DNA of 64,000 nt, from the NCBI RefSeq assembly GCF_026745355.1, contig NC_079203.1:1741249-1805248 (forward strand). Direction: 5' to 3'. Of the stretch, positions 34,479-46,314 are shown piece after piece. Positions within the stretch are counted from its first letter, which is position 1. Each line of letters begins with the position of its first letter. Made by a program: the position numbers and the translations under genes. The notes below the pieces were generated by a model. The model was not told the DNA's origin, made no database searches, and saw nothing but the letters and a program-made list of their open reading frames with translations. The stretch is from Beta vulgaris subsp. vulgaris. Taxonomy: Eukaryota; Streptophyta; Magnoliopsida; Caryophyllales; Amaranthaceae.

Positions 34479-35085
34479 TGTTGGGTATATGGCATGATAT
34501 GAAGCTCATGGAGGTGTATGGGTGTGGAGATGAGGTTGCGTAGAAGGAAAACGTCATTTGGGACATAGGCTGACTTTGAATGGACATATCTTTCAATCTA
34601 TAAATGATTTTGAGGTGATTCAAAGTTGAGGTGATAGCTTGTTCCAAGAGCTTTCCAATGATAGGTCATACGTCCAATTCCGGTGAGAAACGAGAAAGTT
34701 ATGACGGTTTTACGAAGAACTGACAAAACTGACGGGTTCTGTCCGCCCGCGGGTTGTCGAGCGCGGCCGCGGGTGTCGAACCGCAAAGCCTAATTTTTTC
34801 CGTTTTTTGTTATTAAAAAGGGTATAAATAGAACCCTAATTAGGTTTATCATTATTCTTCATCTTTAAACACATATTAGAGAGAGAAAAAGCAATAGAGA
34901 GAGTTCTTGGAGTGCTTTTTGTAATCTTTCTTGAATATTCATCGATTCCTAGTGCAGATTCGTGGTTTTTCTCCCAGTTCTTGGGTTTCCACGTAAAATT
35001 TCTGGTGTGTTCTTTCCTGCTTTATTATTTGATATTCTATTATTGTTTGCTATTATTTCTAGATTGATAGTCAATAGAACTTACA
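34479..35085 (+). repeat. 3' LTR of the NLR-disrupting copia element
   Basis: Same as the 5' LTR apart from one G missing in the CpG block (34770 region) and one G missing in a T-rich run about 30 bp later. Its promoter points into the downstream NLR half and could in principle drive transcription of the NBS-LRR part. Confidence 0.95.
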
Positions 35086-35090
35086 AAAAC

Positions 35091-37671
35091 ATCTCTTGCA
35101 CGCCTAGTCTATCACGATCAAGATATCCAACAACATTATTTCGACATCAAACTTTGGGTTGATATTTCTGGATGTCATTATCCTGTAGATATATTAGAGG
35201 GGATTTTTCGTGTGGGCGAATTTGATAAACGCACTTTTAGTGTAGATGTGCTTGCTTCAATTTTAAAGGAGAAAAAACTCTTTCTCGTATTAGAGAATTT
35301 GTTAGTTGAGGACAATGGTGAATGGTTCGATTTGTTAGAGCCTTTGTTATCGATGTGCGCTAGATGTAAAGTTGGAAGCAAGATATTGATCACCACAAGG
35401 TCTACATCATTAGAACCTCATGTCCTCCTACTCCATGAAATGGCTGAAGGTGCACTCTATGTATTGAAATCGCTCGACGAATATAACCGCAGGATTTTGT
35501 TTCTGAACATAGCATTCAGAGGTGTAGTAGAAGAGTGTATAAATCCCCACCTGAAAGACATTGGTCTAGAAATTTTTAACCAATGTGGTAGTAATCTACA
35601 TGTCGTAAAAATCATAGCTTCCATGCTTTCCTTTGAGCCAACAATAGAGAAGTGGCAGTACATAAATGACATATTATTCACAAGCATAGAGGATCCTGTA
35701 AAATCTATTCAGTCAATAGTGGACCTTATGCAACGACACAATGCCTATACATGGCCACTTTTGTATTACTCTGCATTGTTTCCACTTGATTACAATTTTA
35801 GCAAATTGGAAGTGCATCAGTTTATAGAGATCCAGCAACCTCTTGATTCTGTTTGTTCAGAACAAACGCTTAATGAATGTTTTATGAAGCTTCTTAATAT
35901 GGGATACTTTTATGAAGACCGAAAAAGAGACGAAAATGGTGTCATAATCTGCTACAAAGTAAGAGTTTTGATGCATGAGGTGTTGAAACATTTAGTAAAG
36001 GATGAATATTGTTTAATGGATAAGCGTAAAAAGGATGCAGCTGTTGATGTTCGCATGATTCGACATGTAAGCTTTATTGTGGACTCTTCTTGGGAAGCTC
36101 CATCATGGCTTCAACATGCCGAACAATTGAAGTCTCTTATTTTTCTCTCTAGCAAATCATGTGATGGGTATGTTACCATTTCTAAACTCAACAAAATCTT
36201 AGAGAATTTAAAGGCATTACAAGCTTTGGATTTAGCCATTGTTGATTGTAGTAGTTGTCTGAATTCCATAGGGCAGCTAAAGCACTTGAAGTACCTCAGA
36301 CTTGGGGCCTCCATTGAAGTCCTACCTGATTGCATCACAAATCTTCAATTCTTGCAAATTTTGGATCTTCAACGCTCTATGGTCCGAGAGCTACCAATAA
36401 GTTTTCATAAGTTATGCCATTTGAGGCACTTGTACACTGGAGGTAGATTGATTGATCTTCCACCAAGGTTTGATGAACTTTCAGAATTACGAACCTTAGA
36501 TGTGTTCATAGTTGGCGAGAATAATGGGTTAGCTACACTCGCGAGCCTTGATAATCTAGCTGGAAAGCTGATGATCCGTTATCAAGAAGGTCGCCAGAAG
36601 CACACATTACCCGTAAAAGCAAGAATATTAGCAAACATGAACCTATACGACCTATCATTAGCTTGGACATCTTTTACTGGAGAACTAGTTGGTGAAAAAG
36701 ATCAAAACAAAGATGATGTTATGCAGTTTGAACTCTTGCGACCCCCTTTTACTCTCCAAAGATTAACAGTTCAAGGTTGGAAGGGAGTAAAGTTTCCACG
36801 ATGGACGACAAATCGATTCACTATCTTACTTGACAAACTTGTGTCAATAAAGATTGGAGACTGCAGTAATTGTCAATATCTACCTTCCTTCAGATCACTT
36901 CGTAGTCTTGAGTCACTTCAACTTTGTGGCCTCAATGCCTTGGAATGGATAGAGATATATGATGATATTAGCGAAGCTCCGCCTTATCCAACAAGAAACT
37001 TCCCATCCTTAAAGTATATGACATTGGTTGATTTGCCACGACTTAAGGGGTGGTCAAGTATGGAAGCGCAAGAGAAGCATGAAAGTTGCCAATATGTCCC
37101 ATGGCCGTTCTTCGATAATCTCTTACAACTCAAACTTAGTGGTTGCCCAGAGTTGATGTCAATGCCTCTAATGCCGAGCCTTCATTCATTGGAAGCGAGT
37201 CATATCAATGATAATCTTGTGCAACATCATCTCAGTGCCGAGGTAGTACCAGGATTTCCGCTCCTCGAAAGCCTTCGCTCCTTAAAATTGACAAATATGT
37301 CAACACTAGAACCCCTGCCAAGGGGGTTTGATTGCCTCACAACACTTGAGGAGTTGTCTCTTTGTTGGCTTTATAATGTGAGAGTGCTGCCGGAATCAAT
37401 TGAGCATCTCACCCGACTTCAACGACTTGTCGTTCGATATCTGCCTAATTTAGTGTATCTACCTGAATCAATTGGTCGTATTACATCTTTACAACATGTT
37501 GAGATTCAATATTGTCCTAGATTGAAACAAATTCCAAAGTCTTTTCCTCAGCTCAACAACTTACAATCTCTTGAGATTAAGGAATGTATTAAGCTCCAGA
37601 AAAGGTGTCAGCAGCCGAGTGGCGAAGATTGGCCTCGCATTCAGCACATCCCCAATGTTTATCTCATGTGA
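35091..37671 (+). CDS. NLR exon 2, part after the retrotransposon (NB-ARC remainder and LRRs)
   Basis: Opens in frame with SLARLVYHDQDIQQHYFD, continuing the P-loop. Then come KLFLVLENLLVED (kinase-2 position), GSKILITTRSTSL (RNBS-B), ALFPLDYNFSKLEV (RNBS-D), and VLMHEVLKHL (MHD position). From about residue 290 LRRs follow, such as LKYLRLGASIEVLPDCITNL and later LQRLVVRYLPNLVYLPESIG, ending at TGA 37669-37671. The first in-frame Met is downstream of kinase-2 (or GTG at 35212 if non-standard), so on its own this half would give only a truncated LRR-type protein. The long open frame shows the damage is recent. Confidence 0.88.
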
Positions 37672-37854
37672 AATTGCCTTAATGGGTGAGTCTTACAAAA
37701 AAAATTCCAAAAGTTATCATCTTAGTGTTAGTTTTAATGGTAAAATTACACTAACATTTTTTTGTCAATTTTCACAGGAAGGCTCATGATCCTCTCATGT
37801 TAGAGACCCCCTGTAATTTGGACCTTTTTATTTTTACAACTTGAGCTTGTATTT

Positions 37855-38050
37855 GGTTCAGGGTCTCTCGCTCCTTAACCAAGATCTCGCGTTCGAGCCT
37901 TGAGTATGGAAAAAAATCTCAACGAGAAGGGATGCTGTCCTTTAAAATACCCATGCAAACTCATGCGGAAGATTAGTATACTCGTCGAAGGTGGTGGGAA
38001 ACTCCTCATAGTAGGACCCAAAAGAAAAACTATCTGAGCTTGTATTAAAC
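37855..38050 (+). mobile_element. SINE-like, tRNA-derived sequence
   Basis: GCTCCTTAACCAAGATC then GCGTTCGAGCC resembles a tRNA-type RNA polymerase III B box (GTTCGANNC). It is followed by GGGAAACTCCTCA-type sequence. No clear A box, poly-A tail or TSD was found, so the call is weak. Confidence 0.35.
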
Positions 38051-39030
38051 TCAATATAGTTATCAATTAGCCTTCAAATGTATCTTTACTCAATCTCACT
38101 AATAATTGTTCCGCATGTCGCCAATTTTTTATGTTCTAATTACTTTATTTTCTGTTCATTCTTTTTTCTCCCAATAAATCACCATGGTAAAATCGAAGAA
38201 TGTCAACTAACGTATTGTGATTTTTAATTGAGTCCCGTATACCTTATTCGTAGTTTCTATTATAAATATCATTACTTCCTGATTTTTTTCTTCGTAATCA
38301 AATTGTTGCATTAATAATGTAGTACATAGGATGTAATTATTGATGACAGACTATTAGGTTCAATTTATTATGGTGATCATCACATGCTTCAAGATACTTG
38401 AGGATTTTTAATTATATGTTTATTAGAAATTCAAGCTGGAACTGGTCAGTTCTAATGTAGAATGCATGCTTATATAATATAGATGCAGCTAAAGTTGCGG
38501 CACGATCTTAATGGATACATCACTAATTGATAATGCATAATAATCGGAAATTCTCGAACTCGATTCCCGTTGATTTGACATATTCTCTCCTACTCATTGA
38601 TTCTCTTACTTTTTAGTCAGGCCAGCTTTTGTCATGTTTAACAATGGTCATGCATATTTCTAATCTTTTACAAGTCTTAATTCTCAAAACCATTCACCTT
38701 CTCAATTTTTTAGAAACGTATTCACCTCAGATGAAACACCGAAAAATATTGTTTAAACTGAAAAATTCTTTTATTACCTATTTATTTGTAATCCATTTCC
38801 ACTTATATTTATCTTTTAATCATAAAAAAATGGTCCTCAAATAATCTACTTATTTCGACTACTCTTTTTTTTTTCATGATTTGATTATATGAAGTGAAGA
38901 CTCATAAATAAATGAGCTATTACATTATTGAATTCTTCAAATATGAGTTCGCACAGGGCCTCTATATAGTTCGAGACGGACCTGTTTTTAGTTCTTCTTA
39001 CTTGATTAACAGATATCATATAAACTCGTT
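38051..39030. other. AT-rich intergenic DNA
   Basis: No coding region or transposon signature recognised. Confidence 0.5.
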
Positions 39031-41515
39031 GGTAAAATCTTGTGGAGGTGATACCTATTAGGGGTTGGCGGTTTTGTCCTACGTGGCAACAAGTTGGTTG
39101 GATTTATTTTGTTAGTTGGCATCGCCAGGTGGCAGCGGTTAATTGAATAAACAGTGTAAGAAGAAGATTGCTGACATGGCGAGCAGTTGAAAACCTCCTA
39201 TAATTTAGCGCAAATTAGATCCTGGGGAAGGGAGTAGTATGAGCATCCTACACCTTCCCCTAAGCGATGTCGTTTCATTAGTTTTAGGGGAGCCAAAAAT
39301 TTGGCTGGCTTTTGGCAGTATATTTGAAAGTGGGACAGCTCCCCCATTTTAAACTTTTGTACTTTGTTGCTTACAACACTCACTCATTCACTCTCTTTCT
39401 CTCTCATTTATTTTTCAAGAACCATTTCAATTATATCTCTCATTTATTTTGTCCATCATTCATTTCTCCCTGATTTTCATTCATTTCTATAACAAATTTC
39501 CAAAAGTTGATCATATTTGTTTTTATTTTTTGTTTTGCATTTTTAAAACTTTGCATGTTTTATGTACTCAATTTGTAAAATGGGGCATATAAGTGAAATT
39601 GATGGAATTTTAATTGATAATGTTATTTCGTCTAATGGAATGGGAGATTTAGGTGATGGAGGAGAAAGAGAAGAAGATGAATTACCAGGAAATTCTGGTA
39701 TTTATTTGTTGAAACAATTTTTTTGATGTACAAATGCATATGGTTTGCTGTACAATAATATACGAGTGTATATTATGTATTTTTTAGTGATAAAAGTAAT
39801 GACCATTAGTGTACATTGTGATTTATCCTTATTCGTTGGTTGTGGTACCTTTTTTTTATTACTAGCTCCACCTACAGTGGCATGTATATGTACGTACCTT
39901 GCATGTACACTTTGTTGACATTCATGTACATTAACTGGTTTATAATCATTTGGTTATGTGTTGACCTTTTGTTTCAATACCCATATTGAGTTTTTTTTGT
40001 TTGTCTATAGAATATACTGAGTTTGAGACATTTGAATTGATACTCAAAGAGGTTGCTAATGACGAAGAAGCTACAAATTATACAATGACTATGCCTTTAA
40101 ATGTGGATTTGGGATTCGCAAGGCCAAAGTTTGTTGGAGATATGATACAAATACCATTAGACAACAATTTTTAGTTATGCATGCATGTTAGTGAAGCTAA
40201 TATACATTTAGTCATACACAATGAACATTAACGCAATTGTAATGTACACAAAACAAGGTCAGCTCTATAAAGTAACTTGAACATCCAGTCATAACAACAT
40301 TGTACATTCAGGCTTAGTAATTGAACAATCTTGCTAGAATATTTGTACATTGAGTCATATCCAGTGAACAATTCAATCAACACATCAATGGACAAAGAAA
40401 CAAAGATTGCAAATTACTCACTTGACATCAGCTTCAGGAATTGGGTTACTTTCAGCTGGAGGACTGTCATTATACATTTTATTTTGATTTTGTTAATGAA
40501 CAACGAAGAAACCAAGAATGTACAAACAAACATAGTAGAATAAAAGTATTCATCTGGCATTGTAATGTTTCACTCTCATTTGTGGGACTGTCAGTGTCAT
40601 TGTACATATATCGGATTTTAATGAACAACCATAGTTTATCATTTGTACCTTTATCCTAGTAATGTACAATCAATTTCACTTAATATACAACAATATAAAA
40701 AATAAGAAGTAACCATAGTTTGTTTGCATGTTCATAAAAATAACAGCATAGTTCATATGTTTATGGAAGTCCATTATGTACAATAGAAAGATTAACAATG
40801 TAAGTCAATTGTTCAAACAAATTCCATCATGCAGCCCCATAAAATCGCCAATAACACACAATGAACAATAACAGACATCCAAAGTACAATCATTATGATA
40901 TAGTGAACAATGTGTAAAGACAGATCTTCAAAGTAGAGGTTCAGATATTTCTTCAGATTTTTCCCCTTTGCTCTCAGAAAGGTGGTCAATGGTATTTCTT
41001 CACTTTGTGTTCTTGCAACCCAAAAGAAAAAACGAAATTTAGTAACTAGAGGACGAAATTTTAAAAACGAAATCATTAAACATGGAAGGAGGAGAAAATT
41101 ACTCAATTGTTGGGATATTGAACGAAATTTGGGGTATTGAATGAAATATTTGAAAATTTTATGACCAATTTTTGGGATGGTGGAAGATAATTATAGTAGA
41201 TTGGAAATATGGAGGTTATGGAGTTTTTGAACTTTTTGGAGAGAGAAAATGAAGAGGGAAGTGAAATGATGGAGGTTGAGTGTGGGAAAGTGAGAAGTGG
41301 GATGGTGGTTTACCCGCATTTAATGGTGAACAATGATAACTGTCAAATCGATTACTTTTTCTAGTACACTAGAAGTAAGTCAATGTTCATTAGTTGTCAA
41401 ATCAATTACTTTTTGCATGTTCATTGGTGCATTTTGTTCTTCTTGCCTTGCGTTTTGGAGCTGGTGTAGGAAGCTCATCCTACACCTCATTCCAAACATC
41501 TACTTATTGATAGTT
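39031..41515. other. Unclassified segment with dense TGTACA motifs
   Basis: Twelve TGTACA hexamers lie between 39730 and 40785, with many related TGAACA and ATACAT words. Short open pieces at 39580-39720 (MGHISEIDGILIDN) and 40010-40174 (YTEFETFELILKEVAND) look exon-like but match no family I recognise. Similar GTGTAGGA/TCCTACAC words occur near both edges (39248 and 41465-41490). This may be a non-autonomous DNA transposon, but no TSD was found. Confidence 0.4.
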
Positions 41516-41519
41516 TAGG

Positions 41520-41930
41520 AGATGCGCATCGCATAGAAGGAAAAGTGGAGCAGAATTACAACTCCAAGATCAGAAGGATCTCTCACTCATCCTTATTTAT
41601 ATGATTGAGCCAATGGTGATCAAGGGAATAAACGGCTATAATGGCAATGTCAATATTAATCTTAGTATAAATAGAGCTCATAAGATACTTTTGTAAAATT
41701 ACCAGGCCCATCTATATTACTCTCTCACTAGCTAAAGTAATTAGTTTGTACTCTTACGCAAGCTCAAGCAACTTAATGAATTGGCAGGATATCAATTCTC
41801 TCGTGGTTTTCCCCTCATTTTTAAGGATTTTCACGTAAAAAATTGTCTTGTGTTCTTTGTTTTATTTTGCTCTTTATTTACGCAATTTATTTCATATCGC
41901 AAATTAATTGTCAACTCCCTCTCTAAATAA
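41520..41930 (+). repeat. LTR-like piece (promoter, R and U5) of a copia element
   Basis: TTAGTATAAATAGAGCTCA (TATA box) is followed by a leader with TTAATGAATTGGCAGGATAT and TCTCGTGGTTTTCCCC, ACGTAAAAAATTG, the usual 3' part of a plant copia LTR. No partner LTR or clean TSD is seen. It may be a solo or truncated LTR, possibly related to the copia fragment at 43560. Confidence 0.5.
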
Positions 41931-43555
41931 ATTAGCCTTAGTGTAAATTTTGCCCTAAACAATACCTAAAATCTAGCATCAAAGCCTTACACATCCATTC
42001 TCCAATTTGTACATATTTGTACTTAAACTCATCAATCTCTACTCAACTACTCTAGTGGAACCCATTGTTTAATATATTATATATATTTTAAAAGTTTGAT
42101 ATTTTTAATGTACTTATAGAGACGATTCAAATGAAAGATTTCTAATAGGAAGAATAAAAACAAGGGGGTGTAGTTTTTGGGTTGAGAATAAAACATAAGA
42201 CGAGCTGAAAACTTAAAACCGAAATTGTTACTCATTTTAAGAAACTTTCGCTTATTTGACAAAAAAAATTCGTTTATAATTCTTGCTCATTTTAAGAAAC
42301 TTTTGTTCGTTTTAATAAACTTTTGCTTTTTTTCTTACAAATTTTCAATCATTTAAGGGTTTTGCTCATTTTATATTTTTTGCTTATTTTATACTTTTGC
42401 TTATTTTAGAAAACTTTTGGCTCATTTATTTTTCAGATTTTAGCATAAGGAATAGTTTTCACCTGAAAACCCAGTCTAATGTTATCATGCAACCGGTCTT
42501 GGTAATGTGCGTCGTCAGCACTGTGCATCACTAGTGGTCGTGGCGGCTGAGCAGATTATTTATGTGTTTGTTGGTGCTAGAGCGCATGTGTGGTGGACAA
42601 AAGAAAGAGACGTGATGTGACGGTGTGGTTACATGGTGGCGACGACATAATAAAGAAGAGGTTTGACAGATGGCGGCAGGTGATGGAGTATTAGAGGTGC
42701 TGGTGCATGGGGAAGGGTGAGAAGTAAGAAATATTGATATCATTTTTCTTATATACATATATATAAGTTTTTATATAAATGATAAGATACATAAAATTGA
42801 AAAATGATTTTGAAATAAGGAAAAATGATAGAAATTTGCTAGAAAATGACATAAAAGTGAGTAATAATGATAACATGATAATGAAATAGGGAAAAATAAT
42901 ATGAAATAATTCCAAAATGATACAAATTTGCTTAAACATGATATAGGAACTGTGCCGAATGGAGTTCTTTGTCAATGAGACAATGTTATCCAAGCGTCAA
43001 GGTGTGCACACCTTAATTATATTGTTATCATTTCGTTATATGTATATACCCACACATGTCAATCCGGCACAGGTTAACGGGCTAGACACCTGAGGGTAAA
43101 GGAGGACGAAAAAACCCTACTCCCAAGGCTCAAAATGCCCCAGTGAGAATTGAGCCCCAATCTTAATATGGAAGCTTGGAAGGCACAACCACAATCCTTT
43201 TTTATATGCATTGAACTAAATGAGTAATAACAAAATTAATGAAAAGAAATTAGTTGTTTGAATAAACCTAACCTTGAGATACACAAACATTTTTGAGGTG
43301 CTTACTTGTTATCTTTGATGTATGTTATATTTCCCCGTTTTTAGTGGTATTATTTCGACTTGCACATTGTCAATACATGAATTTGAGTGTTCATTCTGAA
43401 TATACCTCTTATATCCCAATTTATAGGGAAAATGTTTGAGTAACTTTTAGGGTTGCCAACCCTATTAGACACATTAAAATATAATATTGATATGTATGTA
43501 ATAAATGAGGGGAGAAATAGAATTAGAATTAAGGACAATGTCATAAGATGTCCTT
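41931..43555. other. AT-rich intergenic DNA with short T-rich repeats
   Basis: At 42265-42430 the words TTTTGCTCATTTTA and GAAACTTTTG recur several times. Otherwise no gene or element is recognised. Confidence 0.45.
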
Positions 43556-43559
43556 AATA

Positions 43560-45420
43560 TAGACAGCAAAAAACATAGATCAAACGATATTAATTCTACT
43601 TACTTATGGCATTGTCGTTTAGGACATATAAACGTGAAACAAATTCAGAAGTTACATAAAAATGGACTTCTAACATCCTTTGAATTTGAGCCATTTGATG
43701 TGTGTGAATCATGTTTATTGGGTAAAATGACAAAATCGCCTTTTACTAGAAAGGGTGAAAGGGCTAGTGATCTATTGGGCTTAATACATACTGGTTTGTG
43801 TGGACCAATGAGCACAAAATCTAGGGGAGGGTTTGGGTACTTCATTACTTTTACTGACGATTTAAGTAGATATGGATATATTTATCTAATGAAGCATAAG
43901 TCAGAAACCTTTGAAAGTTCAAAGAATTCCATAATGAAGTCCAAAACCAGCTTGGCAAGACAATCAAAGCACTGCGATCCGATTGTGGTGGTGAATATTT
44001 GAGCCAAAAGTTTAGTGATCATTTGAAGAGTTGTGAAATTCTTTCACAACTAACTCCGCCTACAACACCTCAGTTGAATGGTGTATCCGAAAGGAGGAAC
44101 CGAACTCTACTTGATATGTTTCGGTCTATGATGAGTTTTGTTGATCTTCCAATATCCTTCTAGGGATATGCTCTCGAAACTGCTACTTTTACACTCAATA
44201 GAATTTCATCAAAGGCAGTAGAAAAGACACCTATGAAATATGGAGTGGAAAAGTTTCAAACTTGTCGTTTCTACGTATTTTGGGATGTGAGGTTTATGTA
44301 AAACGTTTACTTTCATACAAACTCGCCCCTAAATCAGATAAGTGTTTCTTCGTGGGTTATCCCAAGGAAACCAAGGGCTATTACTTCTACAATCGAACTG
44401 AGGGCAAAGTGTTTGTTGCTCGTTGTGGTGTCTTTTTGGAAAAAGATATTATTTCCAAAAAGGCAAATGGGAGTAATGGATGTCTCAAAGAAGTTCAAGA
44501 AAAGCAATAAATGGACATAATTCAACCTATGTCAGAGTCAGAAACATAAGTGCCAGTTGTGGAGTTTGAAGTAGTTCCTCCTTTAGAGGAATCTTCTCCC
44601 ATAACTGACCAAGTGCCGAAGGACGTGCATCCCGTACACGAACCTCGTACTGTCCAACTCGAATCTAATTCGTGCGAAAATTCTCAAATTGTTGAGAAGA
44701 AAATTTCTCCTGTTGCAGCCCCTCGTAAGTCTAATAGACCAAGAATACCAACCAAAAGGTTTGTTGATTTCCTGTTAACCGAAAGTTCTGAGATAATGAT
44801 TTTAGAATTTGAGGAACCTATTACTTACAAGCAATTTTGTTGAGTGAAGATTCCGAAAAAAAGCTTGAAGCCATGAGGTCCGAAATGACATCTATGTCTG
44901 AAAATCAAGTATGGGACTTGATGGATTTGTCCGATGGAGTTACACCTATTGGTTGCAAATGGGTTTTCAAAGTGAAAACAAACAAGAATGGTAATGTTTA
45001 GGTTTACAAAGCAAGGCTAGTTGCAAAAGAGTTCAAGCAAGTTCATGGTATAGACTATGACGAAACCTTTTCACCTGTAGCATGCTTAAATCCATCCGGA
45101 TACTCCTAGTATCACCGCCTTTGTGATTACGAGATTCGGCAAATGGATGTCAAAACCGCTTTCTTAAATGGGTTCTTGAAAGATGATGTGTATATGGTAC
45201 AACCGGAAGGTTTTGTGGATCCAGAATATCCTAGGAAGGTATGTAAGCTTCAAAAATTCATTTATGGATTGAAGCAAGCATCCTGGAGTTGGAATCTTTG
45301 ATTTGATGAGACAATCAAACAGTTTGGTTTCTCAAAAACGAAGAAGAGTCTTGTATTTACAACAAGGAAAGTGGGAGTAACATAGTGTTCTTGGTCTTGT
45401 ATTTGTATTTGCAACTGGTA
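43560..45420 (+). pseudogene. Degraded Ty1/copia integrase-RT fragment
   Basis: The order is pre-integrase zinc site (LWHCRLGHINVKQI ... CESCLLGK), integrase core (YFITFTDDLSRYGYIYL), then LRILGCEVYVKRL and the chromodomain-free C-terminal part. The start of RT follows ([31 protein letters not shown]). Many stops and frame changes are present (for example near 44000, 44160 and 45000). It ends abruptly in RT near 45410, before the YVDD motif. No LTRs are attached, so this is an old truncated piece. Confidence 0.88.
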
Positions 45421-45957
45421 TTATAGTAGTTTAATTTGAAAGATGCGAACCCTATATAAATTTGACAATACCACTGAAGATACAAAAACTTGGTATAACC
45501 AGTGAACCGAATTAACCACAAGAAGAAAAAACAATATCTGGTTTGCTAATTTGGTTTCATACATACATTAGTTAGTTTTGTAATTTAAAATTAGGCAACG
45601 GCTCAAGCACACTAAATAGTGAACGGACTACCTTTCTCACTAGTGCCGCTATGAGATTGTTGACGTATGGGACAACAACGGATTTCGTGCACGATTATCT
45701 AAAAAATAGTGCATCTCGTGCTAGAGATTCACCAGACATTTTGTAGAGGGGTGGTTGCCCATTTGGGTGACAAATATTTCAATGAAACTGACCGAAATAT
45801 ATATTATTAGAAAATATTTGATTTCATTGAAAATCAAGTGTCCTGTATGGAAACAATAGAAGAGGCAAAGACCAAGTATAGAATTCAACTATTATTGCTG
45901 GAAATACAAATATTTATCTTAGGCTTTCGCACTTATTTAGTAGTTCTGAAGACACAC

Positions 45958-46250
45958 TGATAGAGTATAAATCTATTCCTGGGGCCTCAACCATCAGCTT
46001 AAGCTTTTGGTTGAGTTGGTCCTTTGACATGGTATCAAGAGCCAGCGTGACAAAAAGGTCACGGGTTCAAAAATCTCATCCACCCCTTCTTTCTCAGTGG
46101 AATATCTCGCGCCAGGTATGAGGGAGGCCTGTGCTGCATCCACACTTCAAGCCCAAAGGGCTCTTGCGTGAGGGGGCGTGATAGAGTATAGATATATTCC
46201 TGGGGCCTCAACCATCAGCTTAAGCTTTTGGTTGAGTTGGTCCTTTGACA
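45958..46250 (+). mobile_element. SMART/TRIM miniature LTR retrotransposon
   Basis: Two 72-bp direct repeats (45958-46029 and 46179-46250) start TGATAGAGTATA and end TCCTTTGACA; they differ at two positions. Directly inside the left one is TGGTATCAAGAGCCAG, a tRNA-Met primer-binding site. Directly before the right one is a purine tract (GTGAGGGGGCG). The whole is 293 bp and has no protein. Copy B of the duplication has the empty site (about 57998-58004). The target duplication is hard to define because the flank is AC-repetitive. Confidence 0.9.
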
Positions 46251-46314
46251 CACGCATACATGTCTAAGGCGAAGCAATGACTAGACACATTATTACACAA
46301 TGCAACTATATGCA

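Larger units (their letters stand above)
31921..35085 (+). mobile_element. Defective Ty1/copia retrotransposon inside the NLR P-loop
   Basis: LTRs of 609 bp (31921-32529) and 607 bp (34479-35085) start TGTTGGGTATAT and end AGAACTTACA. The 5-bp duplication AAAAC flanks the element (31916-31920 and 35086-35090). A primer-binding site for initiator tRNA-Met (GGTATCAAGAGC, about 32532) and a purine tract (AAGTGGGAGAT, 34468-34478) are in place. The inside holds gag and part of protease only; integrase, RT and RNase H are deleted. It must have moved with proteins from another copy. The LTRs differ only by two one-base gaps, so insertion was recent. Confidence 0.96.
29663..37671 (+). pseudogene. 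CC-NBS-LRR (NLR) resistance gene broken by a retrotransposon
   Basis: Parts: exon 1 29663-29939, intron 29940-31688 (GT...AG, phase 1), exon 2 31689-31920 and 35091-37671. A 3165-bp copia element lies at 31921-35085, followed by one copy of the AAAAC duplication (35086-35090). Without it the frame runs on through GMAGTGKT-SLA, the P-loop. NLRs are cytosolic receptors that sense pathogen effectors, using ATP at the NB-ARC domain. Order: short helical N-terminus, P-loop, kinase-2, RNBS-B, MHD-like motif, then about twelve LRRs. With the insertion, translation stops six codons after GKT, at 31939. Kinase-2 (LVLENL instead of LVLDDVW) and GLPL (SNLHVV) are also degenerate, so it may have been weakened before. 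It could still be rescued only by precise loss of the element, which retrotransposons do not undergo. Confidence 0.9.

Noticed and set aside
37855..38050. A true tRNA gene
   Set aside because: Only a B-box-like motif is present. No cloverleaf, acceptor stem or anticodon arm can be built.
39580..40174. Possible FAR1-type transposase-derived gene
   Set aside because: Two short acidic open stretches look slightly FAR1-like but carry no zinc-finger or MULE transposase motif, so the call cannot be supported.
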